In this document: positions 26,913 through 36,577 of the stretch, piece by piece
How the letters are laid out: every line of letters begins with the position of its first letter
How positions within the stretch are numbered: position 1 is the stretch's first letter
NCBI RefSeq assembly: GCF_031119335.1
Contig: NZ_JAVHXT010000002.1
Coordinates: forward strand, 186,001-250,000
From: Pedobacter sp.
GTDB lineage: Bacteria > Bacteroidota > Bacteroidia > Sphingobacteriales > Sphingobacteriaceae
Reading direction: 5' to 3'
DNA length: 64,000 nt
The notes under the pieces: model-generated
What the model was told of the DNA's origin: nothing
The model's input: only the letters and a program-made list of their open reading frames with translations
Databases searched by the model: none
Made by a program: the position numbers and the translations under genes

Positions 26913-29588
26913 TTATTTAACTAAAACCTTTAGGCTTTCTGTTTTTTGCTCGCCCTTTATTTTGATGATATAAGTTCCGGCAGGCAATTGTGTGTTGTTC
27001 AGTTTATGGTTTGCCAAGCCTTGCAACAAGGTTAGTTTTTCTGCATGCAATGTTTTACCAGTGATATCTAGAATGCTAACATCGGCAGTTTTTCCAAATT
27101 CTGATGGGATAGACACATTGATTTCACGAGCAGTTGGGTTAGGGAAAATTTTAACAGATGAAGATGACAGCTTAAAATTAACCACTTCATTTCCAACAAT
27201 GTTTAATTGACCATCGGTATCCAACTGTGCTAGTTGATAGTAGTTAGTTCCATTTAATGGGTTACGATCTGTATAAAAATAATCTTTGTTTTCATTGGAG
27301 TTTCCCGCACCTTTTATTCTCGTCAACTCGTTAAAAGTTACGCCATCTGCAGAGCGACTTAAGATAAATTCTTTGTTGTTTCGCTCTGAGGCTGTTTGCC
27401 AAATAAGCCTAATATCACTTACTGCTAGGCTAGCATTAAAGCTTGCAATACTAACTGGAAGCACTCCGCTGTCGTCAATAGTCCAATTCTTGTTGTTGGT
27501 TAACACATTGCGATGTTGGATTGAATTGGCAGGATAGGTTAAACCTACCGCACCTAAAATTATATTATTAGGTGTATTGGCACCTTCTGCCCAACCTTTT
27601 AAAGTAAGGCCGTAGTTAGTACTACTTAATTTAGATCCATTTAACATGTTTTGCATAGTTACAACCGAGCTTAAATTCCAGCTACCTAAATTTTGGTTGA
27701 AAGCCGAGGCTGAAACAAACATGTTAGACATATCGGTTACCTTGCTCACATCCCAATGGTTAATTGATTGGTTAAATGAACTTGCACCAGCGAACATCCA
27801 CGACATGTCAGTCACTGCTGCTAAATTAGGAGCATCGGCTGGCAGGCTATTGATATTTTCGGCTCCTACAAATGCGTATTTCATATTAGTCCAAACTGTG
27901 TTACCCCAACTTTGCACAGCAGTTAATCCCTTTGCCTCATTTGCAAAACCGTAGGTATTAAATGCGCTAAATGTACCGTTACCAGGCTTGATATAAAGTT
28001 TATAAGCGCCCGTACCATGTGCAAATTGCGGAAGTACAAGACTTTGAGCATTAGTATTCACCATGTACGTACCCGAATTGGTGTTTTCCTCATCGCCTAT
28101 TTTCTCCCAATAATATTCGTAATTACTACCAGTAGTATTAAAAGAAACGTGTGCAGTCGACAATTTATCAGTATCCCAAGTGGTTATAAAAGCATTGGTA
28201 TGGTCTATAGCTGGTGCCGGGATTTCGATATCATACAAGTACGCAGAACCAGCTATAGCTTTTGAATTTAGGCCATTTGCATCGGTATCATCTCTGTAAC
28301 AGCCTACAATAACATTAGTACCATCCATTGCTAAATCGGCTCCAAACATTTGCAATTCCGTTCTTGTAGTGGCAACTATTTTTTGTTTTTGTATATATTT
28401 ACCTTCAGCATTTTTTGCGAAAAAATAAGCTGCCCCATAGCTTTTAGCTGCACCAGGAAAAGGGAAACCTCCCATCGATCCAGCGTCGCCCTCGCTGCGA
28501 GCGCCTACCACTAAATGTGTACCATCAAAAGCGAGTGCCTCTCCAAAATATTCTTGTGCCTCTCTATCGTCAGCAAATATTCGGCTATGATAATTCCATA
28601 CGCCATTGGCATCTCTTTGGTAGATATAACAAATGCCCGCATAATGTAGATATGGAGCCCCGTCATCTGATTTTCCACCAATTGCTGTAATCACTAGCGT
28701 ATTGTCTTTAAGGGCTAATTTTCTCCCAAAATACAATTGAGTTGTTCTATCAGCCGCAGGCCCAATCAGCTTTACCTTTTGTGTCCATTTTGCGTCGTTA
28801 CCTCTCTCAAAAACATATACGGCTCCCGCATTAACAAATTCGTTAGCACCTTGCAAATCTTTAGTTTCCTTTTCTTTTCCCACTACCAAACGATCTCCAT
28901 CAACATCGAAAACCTCTCCAAAATAGGCATTAACTGATCTATCTCCCGCTACAATTTTTTGTTGTTGTGTCCAACTACCGTTAGGCTGCCTTTCAAATAC
29001 AAAAATTGCTCCGGCGCCATCAACAGCAGCACCGCCAGTAGCATTCGTTTTATTGTTACGATCGGCAATAAATAGTCTATTCTCTTTTAGCTTTATTTTC
29101 TCACCAAAAGAGTAACCACCAGCAACCAGACCTACAATCTTATGTTTTTGCGACCAAACACCATTATCTCCTCTTTCAAAGATATAAACGGCCCCCAGGC
29201 CACTTGAGGATCCTGTGGCACTGATTGCCACCACATTTCCACTCATACTTGTAGAATGGCCAAATCTGTTGTTTACAGCCCGATCATTTGCCACCAGCTT
29301 TTGTTTTTGGCTCCAAACACCATTCTCTTTTTCAAAGATGTATGCCGATCCTGCCCCGGTAAGTTCTGCACCTCCAGCTGCATTGTGTTTTTCTACGTAG
29401 GCTCCTGAAATTGCATAATTGCCACTAATATCTACACTATTGTAACTAAACCAGTCGTCTTTATCTCTATCGCTAGCGACTATCTTAGTGGAAAGCTTTA
29501 AGTTCTGCCCTTGCGATTGCATACTGAAACCAAGTGCCAATAAAAGGGTTAGTAAAAGGTAGGTTTTGTTGAGTAATCTTATCTTCAT
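26913..29588 (-). CDS. Secreted seven-repeat propeller protein with BspA-like segment and T9SS type A sorting domain
   Basis: The protein has 891 residues. The signal peptide is MKIRLLNKTYLLLTLLLALG...QSQG. Residues about 30-430 form seven repeats of about 55-60 residues, each with F-G-x-x-x-x-x-x-G and then GA-Y-F-E-R/K (GSAYIFEKENGVWSQKQKLV), consistent with a seven-bladed FG-GAP/integrin-like beta-propeller. Residues about 560-660 carry DUF285/BspA-like repeats (VTDMSWMFAGASSFNQSINH). The C-terminal about 80 residues are a type A sorting domain (VKIFPNPTAREINVSIPSEF ... LPAGTYIIKI). The protein is expected to be exported by the type IX system to the cell surface or medium. It appears to be monocistronic. 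Confidence 0.92.
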   Translation of the reverse strand: MKIRLLNKTYLLLTLLLALGFSMQSQGQNLKLSTKIVASDRDKDDWFSYNSVDISGNYAISGAYVEKHNAAGGAELTGAGSAYIFEKENGVWSQKQKLVANDRAVNNRFGHSTSMSGNVVAISATGSSSGLGAVYIFERGDNGVWSQKHKIVGLVAGGYSFGEKIKLKENRLFIADRNNKTNATGGAAVDGAGAIFVFERQPNGSWTQQQKIVAGDRSVNAYFGEVFDVDGDRLVVGKEKETKDLQGANEFVNAGAVYVFERGNDAKWTQKVKLIGPAADRTTQLYFGRKLALKDNTLVITAIGGKSDDGAPYLHYAGICYIYQRDANGVWNYHSRIFADDREAQEYFGEALAFDGTHLVVGARSEGDAGSMGGFPFPGAAKSYGAAYFFAKNAEGKYIQKQKIVATTRTELQMFGADLAMDGTNVIVGCYRDDTDANGLNSKAIAGSAYLYDIEIPAPAIDHTNAFITTWDTDKLSTAHVSFNTTGSNYEYYWEKIGDEENTNSGTYMVNTNAQSLVLPQFAHGTGAYKLYIKPGNGTFSAFNTYGFANEAKGLTAVQSWGNTVWTNMKYAFVGAENINSLPADAPNLAAVTDMSWMFAGASSFNQSINHWDVSKVTDMSNMFVSASAFNQNLGSWNLSSVVTMQNMLNGSKLSSTNYGLTLKGWAEGANTPNNIILGAVGLTYPANSIQHRNVLTNNKNWTIDDSGVLPVSIASFNASLAVSDIRLIWQTASERNNKEFILSRSADGVTFNELTRIKGAGNSNENKDYFYTDRNPLNGTNYYQLAQLDTDGQLNIVGNEVVNFKLSSSSVKIFPNPTAREINVSIPSEFGKTADVSILDITGKTLHAEKLTLLQGLANHKLNNTQLPAGTYIIKIKGEQKTESLKVLVK

Positions 29589-29905
29589 ATCTATTTGATT
29601 GTTTAACTTGCATCTTTTGAGATGCCTTATTTATTTGGGGTAATATTTTTGCTGCAGATGCGTTAACATTTTGTGGAAGAAAACGATAAGGATGTATGCT
29701 TTTTAATCATAAAAAATAATTTTGAGGAAATAAGTACATAAAAAGCCCAAAAATACCCACACCTAACACCCCATGAAATAGACCCCAGGGTTCTATTTAC
29801 AAATCATTTTACCCTTCATTTTAGGATGTTGGCGAATAAAAAATGTACCTTTAAGCACTCTATACTGCGAAAAACAAGGAATTATTTGACAGAATCCCTT
29901 CGTTA
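29589..29905. other. Divergent intergenic region
   Basis: This 317-bp gap lies between the T9SS protein and the histidine kinase gene. No gene or clear repeat was found. A near-consensus -7 element, TACCTTTA, lies at 29846-29853, about 50 bp before the kinase ATG. Confidence 0.5.
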
Positions 29906-31804
29906 ATGCGCAATAACCTTTTTATCTTCAAGCTGTTACTTTCGTTTAGCCTTTGTTTATACGCAACATTAGGAAAGGCACAACACGAATTCGAATTTCA
30001 GCATCACGACCAAATTCGGCTAAAACCACATTTTAGGATATTAGAAGACAAGGACAATTTATACCATCCCGAAGCGTTGTTTGCAAATCCTCATCAGTTT
30101 CAAAAGATTGATCAGTTTAAGCCGAGTGAAAATGACCATGCTTTTTGGCTTTTAACGACTTTCAAGGCTGGCGCTAACACAGAAGCAATTGTATCTTTTA
30201 GGCATTTAACCTTTGCCGAGCTTTATTTTCGTGCCGACACTCCAAATGCGCCACTAAGCCATCGTAAGGCAGGCGCTTTTAGACCTTTAAATAAAATCCA
30301 TTCAACAGATAGCCGTTTTCATTTTTCGATAGATTTAGCAAAAGATGTGACGTATCAACTACTTATAAAGAGTACACATGTAAAAAAATACGAGCCTATT
30401 TTCGACTTTCAATTGAACAATAAAAACGATTTTTTAGCAGCAAAGACGAAAAGCGAATTCATAGATTTTTGGCTACAAGGAGCTTCTGTTTTACTCATTT
30501 TATACGTATTACTCTCTTGGCTCTCTACAAAATATCGACCTTATTTATGGTTGGCACTCTTTGCGTCAGGCTTTTACTTGTATGACATCGCCTTAAACAG
30601 GTACCTTATCGATTGGTTTTTCCCAAACCATCCGCAAAGTAGTTGGCTTAGTATCCAAACTTTCTTACACATAGGCTTGCTTGGTCTTTTTCTTCTTATC
30701 ATCGATTCTTGGAACCTCAAAGCTAAAAACCAGCAGCTTTACAAATATGGAAAGGTCTTAATCGTAGCCATTATTTTGCTTTCAATTACATCTTTCATCA
30801 TCAATTATCTCACTCTAAATTATAACCTCACTACAAAAATCAACATCTTATTCTCTTTTATTCCAATCACTTATGCAACTTACACAGTTTGCAAGCTTTG
30901 GAAACAACTCGACAAGCAAGAACGTTATTTGGCCTATGGTTTAGCACTGTACTTTTCAGCCACGCTTTTCTTTAATATTACCATTAGCATTTGGGGCGAA
31001 AAACTGTATCTATTAACACCAATAGCGTCTAAAGTTATCTCCATTAGCGTGGTTTTACTTTTCCTAACGGGATTAAATGCCCGACTACGGCAAAATGAAA
31101 AAGATAAGCTGCATTACCTAAATGAGCTTAATCTTCTTCAGAAACATCAGAATGAAATTTTAGAAAGAAATGTTACCGTAAGAACTGAAGAACTAAACCA
31201 ACGAAATGAGCGTATAGAAACGCTAATGAATGAGTTGAACCATCGCGTAAAAAACAACCTACAACTGCTTTACAGCCTCAACAGCCTACAGTTAAGCTCG
31301 GTTATCGAACCATCAACATTACACGTACTGAAAGACAATATAGCTAGAATTAAAGCCATGATGTTAGTTAACGACAGCCTAAATCCATTGATTGATGCGA
31401 CACCTCACAGCAAATCCTTAAAAGAGTTTATTTCAGAAATTGCCGCACACTCTAAGCGTATGTTTCTCGATAAACAGAATGTAGAAATTGACTTAGCAAT
31501 AGATGAAGACTTGATTTTGGACTCTAAAACTGGATTATCGCTTGGACTTATTGTTTCTGAACTGATAACCAATTCATTTAAACATGCCTTCGCTGCACAT
31601 CAATCACCTAAAATTCATATCAGCATTTCCTCAAAAATCGAAAACTGGGTTTTGAGTTACAGTGACAATGGTGTAGGAATTACGAATGCTACAAATAATG
31701 GATTTGGTATTTCTTTAATTAACGACCTCACTCGCCAATTAAAAGGCAACGTAAAGTTAACCGATCATAACGGCTTGAATTACACTTTCAATTTCCCTAA
31801 ATAG
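29906..31804 (+). CDS. Membrane sensor histidine kinase, 7TMR-DISM type
   Basis: The protein has 632 residues. A signal peptide (MRNNLFIFKLLLSFSLCLYA...) is followed by a 7TMR-DISM extracellular domain (about 30-180). Seven membrane helices follow at about 190-395 (LQGASVLLILYVLLSWLSTK and on), then a coiled coil. The HisKA_2-type dimerisation box is MNELNHRVKNNLQLLYSLNS with phospho-acceptor His446. The HATPase domain has N-box ELITNSFKHAF (Asn about 556), G1 DNGVGI and G2 GFGISLI. It pairs with the response regulator six bases downstream. The signal is unknown; DISM domains often bind carbohydrate-like or other small ligands. Confidence 0.93.
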   Translation: MRNNLFIFKLLLSFSLCLYATLGKAQHEFEFQHHDQIRLKPHFRILEDKDNLYHPEALFANPHQFQKIDQFKPSENDHAFWLLTTFKAGANTEAIVSFRHLTFAELYFRADTPNAPLSHRKAGAFRPLNKIHSTDSRFHFSIDLAKDVTYQLLIKSTHVKKYEPIFDFQLNNKNDFLAAKTKSEFIDFWLQGASVLLILYVLLSWLSTKYRPYLWLALFASGFYLYDIALNRYLIDWFFPNHPQSSWLSIQTFLHIGLLGLFLLIIDSWNLKAKNQQLYKYGKVLIVAIILLSITSFIINYLTLNYNLTTKINILFSFIPITYATYTVCKLWKQLDKQERYLAYGLALYFSATLFFNITISIWGEKLYLLTPIASKVISISVVLLFLTGLNARLRQNEKDKLHYLNELNLLQKHQNEILERNVTVRTEELNQRNERIETLMNELNHRVKNNLQLLYSLNSLQLSSVIEPSTLHVLKDNIARIKAMMLVNDSLNPLIDATPHSKSLKEFISEIAAHSKRMFLDKQNVEIDLAIDEDLILDSKTGLSLGLIVSELITNSFKHAFAAHQSPKIHISISSKIENWVLSYSDNGVGITNATNNGFGISLINDLTRQLKGNVKLTDHNGLNYTFNFPK

Positions 31805-31810
31805 GAATAA

Positions 31811-32410
31811 ATGAGGATACTGATAATAGAAGATGAGATTATTATTGCCCGATTTATTGAGCAACAACTGAAAGCTAATTTTAACTGCAGCACGGCTCTT
31901 GCTATTAATTTAAATGAGGTAAAGGGAGTGATGAAAGACTTTTTGCCACATTTAGTGCTTTGTGACATCAACTTAAACGAAGATGAAGATGGCATTCAAA
32001 TCATTAGCGAATTACAGCAAACCTATGGATTTGGCACCATTTACATCACCTCTTATCAATCTAAAGCAACCATAGAAAGAGCGCTAGCCACCAAGCCACT
32101 TAATTATATTGTAAAACCTGTAGATGAAACTAAGATTTACACCGCAATTAAATTAGTGGAAAACACCGTGGCCTTACAGACCAAATACGGCGAACGAACC
32201 AGCAACTCGTTACCGATTAACCACATTGAGTTGGCCATTGTAAGGTTGATTTTAAAAGGGCAAACCACTAAACAAATTGCAGATACACTTTACTTAAGTC
32301 CGTATACTGTTAAAAATTACCGCCACAAAATTTGCCGCAAACTAAATTTAGCTGATGAAAACAATGCTTTACTGAAATGGGCTTTACAGAACGAAGATCT
32401 GATTATTTAG
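31811..32410 (+). CDS. LuxR-type response regulator
   Basis: The protein has 199 residues. The receiver domain has acidic pair EDE at 7-9, phospho-acceptor Asp52 (LVLCDINLNED), Thr/Ser near 83 (YITSY) and Lys near 103 (IVKPVDE). The C-terminal helix-turn-helix is LILKGQTTKQIADTLYLSPY then TVKNYRHKICRKLNL. The short spacing to the kinase gene shows a two-component pair. The last eight bases overlap the end of the convergent esterase gene. Confidence 0.93.
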   Translation: MRILIIEDEIIIARFIEQQLKANFNCSTALAINLNEVKGVMKDFLPHLVLCDINLNEDEDGIQIISELQQTYGFGTIYITSYQSKATIERALATKPLNYIVKPVDETKIYTAIKLVENTVALQTKYGERTSNSLPINHIELAIVRLILKGQTTKQIADTLYLSPYTVKNYRHKICRKLNLADENNALLKWALQNEDLII

Positions 32411-33008
32411 TAACCTCTTCTGCTAGCAACTTTGCCCATTCACTATACATCTTCCCAGAGGGATGAAGTCCGTCGCTGGCAATGAGGTTTTGCTTTTTTA
32501 TAGCCTGTCTTGATCCAGGAGTGATATCTACATAAGTTACATTTCTTGCTTCCGTTTCTTGCCTATTGATCCCGTTAAAACTGTCGATCTCATCGCTGAT
32601 GGCTTGCAAATCACGCCCACTATTTTTGGCAAACTCGGTTACGCCCCAATCTGGTATAGAAACTACGTAAACATTTTCCTTTTTACCCGCAGCAAAGCTG
32701 ATGGCAGTTTCTAGTAGCTCAGCAAATTCAGTTCTGTAGGTTTCTTGCGAATAACCGCGATACTGATTATTTACGCCGATGAGCAGAGTAACCAAATCGA
32801 AAGTTTCGGTAATTTGTTCTTGCTGTATGGCGTGTCGAAGTTCATCGGTAGTCCAACCTGTTTTGGCAATTACTTTCGGTTGCTCAAATGCGTCGCCACC
32901 ATCACTTAATAATTTTGTTAGCTGAAATGGAAAGGATTCTTCCTGTTCTACAGCTTCACCAATAGTGTAAGAATCGCCTAATGCCAGATAAGTTTTTTTG
33001 TTCGCCAT
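32403..33008 (-). CDS. SGNH/GDSL-type hydrolase
   Basis: The protein has 201 residues. Block I is YLALGDSYTIGEAV with the catalytic Ser, the block III region is LIGVNNQYRGYS with the oxyanion Asn, and block V is ASDGLHPSGKMY with catalytic Asp and His. No signal peptide, so probably cytoplasmic. Substrate unknown; esterase or lipase-like. Three bases separate it from DUF2752, so the two are likely co-transcribed. Confidence 0.92.
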   Translation of the reverse strand: MANKKTYLALGDSYTIGEAVEQEESFPFQLTKLLSDGGDAFEQPKVIAKTGWTTDELRHAIQQEQITETFDLVTLLIGVNNQYRGYSQETYRTEFAELLETAISFAAGKKENVYVVSIPDWGVTEFAKNSGRDLQAISDEIDSFNGINRQETEARNVTYVDITPGSRQAIKKQNLIASDGLHPSGKMYSEWAKLLAEEVTK

Positions 33009-33010
33009 AA

Positions 33011-33352
33011 TTAGTGCACATGCTGAAACAGCATTTTGTAAATATAACTGATGACGATTACAAAACCCGTAAAAAAATACATTGCTTTAAGCCACTTCGC
33101 CTCCTGATTAAATTTAAACAACCAAGCACCAAGACCTGCCATTAAACTTACCAAAAATGGAATTGTTGCTGGATAAAGTTCTAAACTTGTTGTGAGATCA
33201 CCGCTTAACAAGGCAACAACAGATCGCTGAAAACCGCAGCCCGGACAATCTAAACCAAAAAGATATTTGAACGGGCAGGGCAGCAAAAAAATATCCGCCC
33301 TGCGCAAAATGAGCAAAGCGGATATTTTGTAAATATTTAAAGCAATCAGCAA
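33011..33352 (-). CDS. DUF2752 small membrane protein
   Basis: The protein has 113 residues. The DUF2752 signature is PCPFKYLFGLDCPGCGFQRS, with the CPGCG pair and following Arg, then two membrane helices (TIPFLVSLMAGLGAWLF and YFFTGFVIVISYIYKMLF). The function of the family is unknown. Its start abuts the stop of the DUF5684 gene (33353), indicating one transcript. Confidence 0.9.
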   Translation of the reverse strand: MLIALNIYKISALLILRRADIFLLPCPFKYLFGLDCPGCGFQRSVVALLSGDLTTSLELYPATIPFLVSLMAGLGAWLFKFNQEAKWLKAMYFFTGFVIVISYIYKMLFQHVH

Positions 33353-33823
33353 TTAAAACTGATTTGGGTTTTGTTGATTAAACGGATCGTTAGGGTTGCC
33401 AAAACCATTTCCGAAACGACCTTGTTGTGCCTCAGCCGCAGATGGACCAATGTATTTTGCGCTACCGAAACCTAAAATTGGCCAAAAGATAAATGGCAAC
33501 AAAATTAAGCCAACGGTAAACCCTTCTTCTTTCCCGAAGCTTTTGCTCATCAGGTTAATTAGCCAAATACCAAACACAATATTAACACATGGAATTAGGC
33601 ACCATAACAACCAAATACTTGGCTTTCCAACAATTTCTATCATAACATAAGTACTATAAATTGGAATGAGGCTAGCCCAACCTGGCTTACCAGCTTTTTC
33701 AAAAGCTTTCCACGCTCCAATAATACTGATAATTGAAATGCCTAAGCCTATGATAAAAAAGATGAAAAAAACACCCGCAAAGATACCGGCGCCAGCAGAA
33801 GAGTAATCAGATGAATAATCCAT
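33353..33823 (-). CDS. DUF5684-like membrane protein
   Basis: The protein has 156 residues and four predicted helices: FAGVFFIFFIIGLGISIISI, a loop KAFEKAGKPGWASLIPIYST, then IWLLWCLIPCVNIVFGIWLI and FTVGLILLPFIFWPILGFGS. The G-W-x-x-L-I-P-I-Y motif is the DUF5684 hallmark. The Gln/Asn/Pro-rich tail is disordered. It is the first gene of a three-gene group with DUF2752 and the GDSL hydrolase. Function unknown. Confidence 0.85.
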   Translation of the reverse strand: MDYSSDYSSAGAGIFAGVFFIFFIIGLGISIISIIGAWKAFEKAGKPGWASLIPIYSTYVMIEIVGKPSIWLLWCLIPCVNIVFGIWLINLMSKSFGKEEGFTVGLILLPFIFWPILGFGSAKYIGPSAAEAQQGRFGNGFGNPNDPFNQQNPNQF

Positions 33824-33927
33824 AATTTAGTGGTTTTTAGTTTTTGATTTAGTTAAGATAAAGTTAGCACTTACCTCTAAATATCAAAATGTTAGACGAA
33901 TATTTTTCTTAGCACTTTTAAGATTAA

Positions 33928-34869
33928 TTATTCAATGATTTCTATGGTTGCTTTTGTTAATATATCGGCGAAACCTGTTTTGCTGCGATCACCATCTTTG
34001 GGTACGACACCTGCCCTATGTAAAAACCAATCAGTTCCTAGAAATTTCCGATAGGTTAAGCCATAAGACGAATCTATTCTATGGGCAATTTCAGGTCCGT
34101 AATAGGTGAAGGGTCTGGGTATTTTCTTTTTCTTGCCATTTACGTCAACTACTTCACGAAAAGTATTGCTTACAGACGCATACTTTTCATTAGCGAGCCA
34201 CTCTATTGCGACGTAAAAACCTTTTTCAGGAATTTTAATCTGATATTCAGAAATATCAAACTCGTTCCAAGCATTTTTCTTTGTAGCAACAAGTTCTAGG
34301 CTTTTACCTAACAGATCTGAACCTGGCAAACCTTTTTCGTTATCGTACAACCTTACTCTAAAAGGCGCATCGTACTTGTGTCTGCCTACAAAAAAATGAA
34401 CGCTCTTTACTACACCTGTAGTCTTTTCTTCATTCTTCATCAAAACAGCAGTTTGAACTCCAGACCTACGAAGCCTTTCATTAAAAGGATTGAAATTACT
34501 GCCCGTTTTTTCTAGAACACCAACTTCCTTTAAAACTACTTTACCTTTTTTAATTACCACTTCACTTAAAGTAATTGATGCCGGAAGAAGTTCGTAAATA
34601 GCTCCTACACCCGTACTTAAATTCGTGATATACTTTGCTTTGTAGCCTACACATGAAATCTTTAACGTGTCTGAAATTTTTCCTTGAGGTAGCTCGAAAA
34701 CAAAAACACCATCTTGGTTACTTTGTGTACCAGTTTTGTACTTAAAACTTTCCAAATTCACATAAGGAATAGGCTGCTTGGTAGTAGCATCAATTATTTT
34801 GCCTTCAATTTTAATTTGCGCAAAACCAAAACATGGTAGCAATAAAAAGGAGAAGAGTATCGATTTCAT
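33928..34869 (-). CDS. Secreted carboxypeptidase-like regulatory domain protein
   Basis: The protein has 313 residues. The signal peptide is MKSILFSFLLLPCFGFAQ. Residues about 20-105 form a CarboxypepD_reg-like Ig domain (KIEGKIIDATTKQPIPYVNL, and LKISCVGYKAKYI). The remaining about 200 residues form a beta-rich domain (FFVGRHKYDAPFRVRLYDNE) of a type common in Bacteroidota envelope proteins but without assigned function. No TonB plug or barrel. Probably monocistronic. Confidence 0.82.
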   Translation of the reverse strand: MKSILFSFLLLPCFGFAQIKIEGKIIDATTKQPIPYVNLESFKYKTGTQSNQDGVFVFELPQGKISDTLKISCVGYKAKYITNLSTGVGAIYELLPASITLSEVVIKKGKVVLKEVGVLEKTGSNFNPFNERLRRSGVQTAVLMKNEEKTTGVVKSVHFFVGRHKYDAPFRVRLYDNEKGLPGSDLLGKSLELVATKKNAWNEFDISEYQIKIPEKGFYVAIEWLANEKYASVSNTFREVVDVNGKKKKIPRPFTYYGPEIAHRIDSSYGLTYRKFLGTDWFLHRAGVVPKDGDRSKTGFADILTKATIEIIE

Positions 34870-34941
34870 ATTGCGTTAAATAGATTAAAAACGCAAGATA
34901 ATAATTTTAAGAAAAGTTGATGTGCTTGACAACCGCAGGCG

Positions 34942-35637
34942 CTAAACCAGCTCCATTTTAAAAAGTGCTGCTATGTGGTTTTTCAGTTTCGATCTCACCT
35001 CTTCCATATCTAACGCTCTACCCAATTCACGCTGCATAGAAGTTACATCTTTATCGTCAATACCACATGGCACAATGTTTTTGAAGTAATCTAAATCAGC
35101 ATTTACATTAAAAGCAAAACCATGCATAGTTACCCAACGACTACAACGTACGCCCATCGCACAAATTTTACGGGCTTTTTCATTATCTGCATCTAACCAA
35201 ACACCGGTGTATCCTTCATATCTTCCGGCGGCAATGCCATAATCTGCCAAGGTGAGAATTACCGCTTCTTCCAAAGTACGCAAATAAAGGTGTATATCAG
35301 TAAAAAAATTGTCTAAATCTAATATAGGGTAACCAACAATTTGCCCCGGCCCATGATAGGTAATGTCGCCACCTCTATTGATCTTGTAGTAAGTTGCTTC
35401 TTTGTCTTTCAGTCCCTCCTCATCTAACAACAAATTTTCGGGCTTACCACTTTTCCCTAAAGTATAAACGTGTGGGTGTTCGTTAAAAATAAGATAGTTA
35501 GGTGTTTCTAAAGCTGTGTTTTCTGTACGGTTTTTACCTTTAAGCGCAACAGTTTCATTGAATATTGCCTCTTGCCTATCCCACGCTTCCTGATAATCAG
35601 TTAAACCCCAATCTATATATTTTACTTTTTTGTTCAT
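34942..35637 (-). CDS. lipB: Lipoyl(octanoyl) transferase LipB
   Basis: The protein has 231 residues. It transfers octanoyl from acyl carrier protein to lipoyl domains of 2-oxoacid dehydrogenases. Motifs are RGGDITYHGPGQIVGYPILD, GVWLDADNEKARKICAMGVR and the active-site region TMHGFAFNVNADLDYFKNIV with PCGI containing the catalytic Cys. Length and order match LipB. It lies downstream of a repeat element that separates it from the phosphopantetheinyl transferase gene on the same strand. Confidence 0.96.
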   Translation of the reverse strand: MNKKVKYIDWGLTDYQEAWDRQEAIFNETVALKGKNRTENTALETPNYLIFNEHPHVYTLGKSGKPENLLLDEEGLKDKEATYYKINRGGDITYHGPGQIVGYPILDLDNFFTDIHLYLRTLEEAVILTLADYGIAAGRYEGYTGVWLDADNEKARKICAMGVRCSRWVTMHGFAFNVNADLDYFKNIVPCGIDDKDVTSMQRELGRALDMEEVRSKLKNHIAALFKMELV

Positions 35638-35761
35638 ACCCCTAGCCCCTAAAGGGGAATTTATTGTTGTATTGTTACCCCTAAATCCCCTAAAGGGGAC
35701 TTTCAGGTTGTGCTGTTAAATCTCTTTGTAGTTAAATCCCCCTTTAGGGGTTAGGGGCTTA
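35638..35761. repeat. Empty inverted-repeat mini-element (CCCCTAAAGGGG family)
   Basis: The left arm (35640-35662, CCCCTAGCCCCTAAAGGGG) and the right arm (35730-35761, complement CCCCTAACCCCTAAAGGGGG) are inverted copies. A third core lies between them at 35681-35703. The right arm supplies the stop codon of the next gene (35759-35761). Confidence 0.7.
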
Positions 35762-36406
35762 CCCTATCACATAACCCAACATATAGCCGTCATCGGTTTT
35801 AAAATAATTTACTTCGAGTTCTTTTGTCCCCTCTGGCAAATTAACCAAAGCAGTTAAATCGCCTTCATCCCTTAGTTTAAATGGCTTGATGTGGATATCC
35901 CGTTTAAATTCCAATTCTTTTCTGCCATGCCATTTATAAATTGCCTCTTTTGCACACCAGCACACATACAAACCATTGATGTTATCGCCAATCTGTTTTT
36001 GCGCCAACTCCACATCCGACAGGAATTTATGTCTAACCAACTTAATCTTATGCTTAATCATTTCCATATCCAGCCCTACTTTTTTATCGGCATCTCTGCT
36101 AATCATTACGGCAGCATAATCATAAGAATGGCTCAATGAAATATGATAATCGTAATTTACCAAGTACGGTTTACCATGATCATCCATTTGGCAATCGATA
36201 TATTCTTTGGTGTTGAGCATGGTGCGCAGCAACAAACGAGTGCTGAGCCATTGCAGGGCCCTTTTTTCGCTCTTAAAAGAATCGATTTTATCGAGTTCGT
36301 GCTGCTTAAGCTGAAGACCAGACATCAATTGATCATGGTTCTCTTCAATTTTCCATACCGCAAGTTCGGTATGTTCATCAATTTTTAAATCAAAAACTAC
36401 GGGCAT
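35759..36406 (-). CDS. 4'-phosphopantetheinyl transferase superfamily protein
   Basis: The protein has 215 residues. It would attach phosphopantetheine from CoA to a carrier protein. The Sfp-type motifs are VGLDMEMI (Mg-binding Asp and Glu) near 109-116 and WCAKEAIYKWHGRKELEF near 150-167. A -7 element (CAAAAGTA on the plus strand, 36428-36435) lies 21 bases upstream of the ATG. The neighbourhood contains no polyketide or peptide synthetase, so fatty-acid carrier protein is the likely target. Confidence 0.93.
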   Translation of the reverse strand: MPVVFDLKIDEHTELAVWKIEENHDQLMSGLQLKQHELDKIDSFKSEKRALQWLSTRLLLRTMLNTKEYIDCQMDDHGKPYLVNYDYHISLSHSYDYAAVMISRDADKKVGLDMEMIKHKIKLVRHKFLSDVELAQKQIGDNINGLYVCWCAKEAIYKWHGRKELEFKRDIHIKPFKLRDEGDLTALVNLPEGTKELEVNYFKTDDGYMLGYVIG

Positions 36407-36427
36407 CCTCTAATTAGAAAATCAATG

Positions 36428-36435
36428 CAAAAGTA
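36428..36435 (-). promoter_or_regulatory. TAnnTTTG -7 element of the phosphopantetheinyl transferase gene
   Basis: The minus strand reads TACTTTTG, 21 bases before the ATG, giving a leader of about 15 bases. Confidence 0.5.
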
Positions 36436-36577
36436 CGAAATTTTAACATAGCATGGCAATCAATGCAAAAACGGCCTACAATTTATTTGTCTCAACAAAC
36501 CAAAGTCGCAAATTGCTGGCATTATGTCCTTTGCCCTTTGGTGATTTTCTCCTAATTTAGTCCAAAAAACTGCGAAA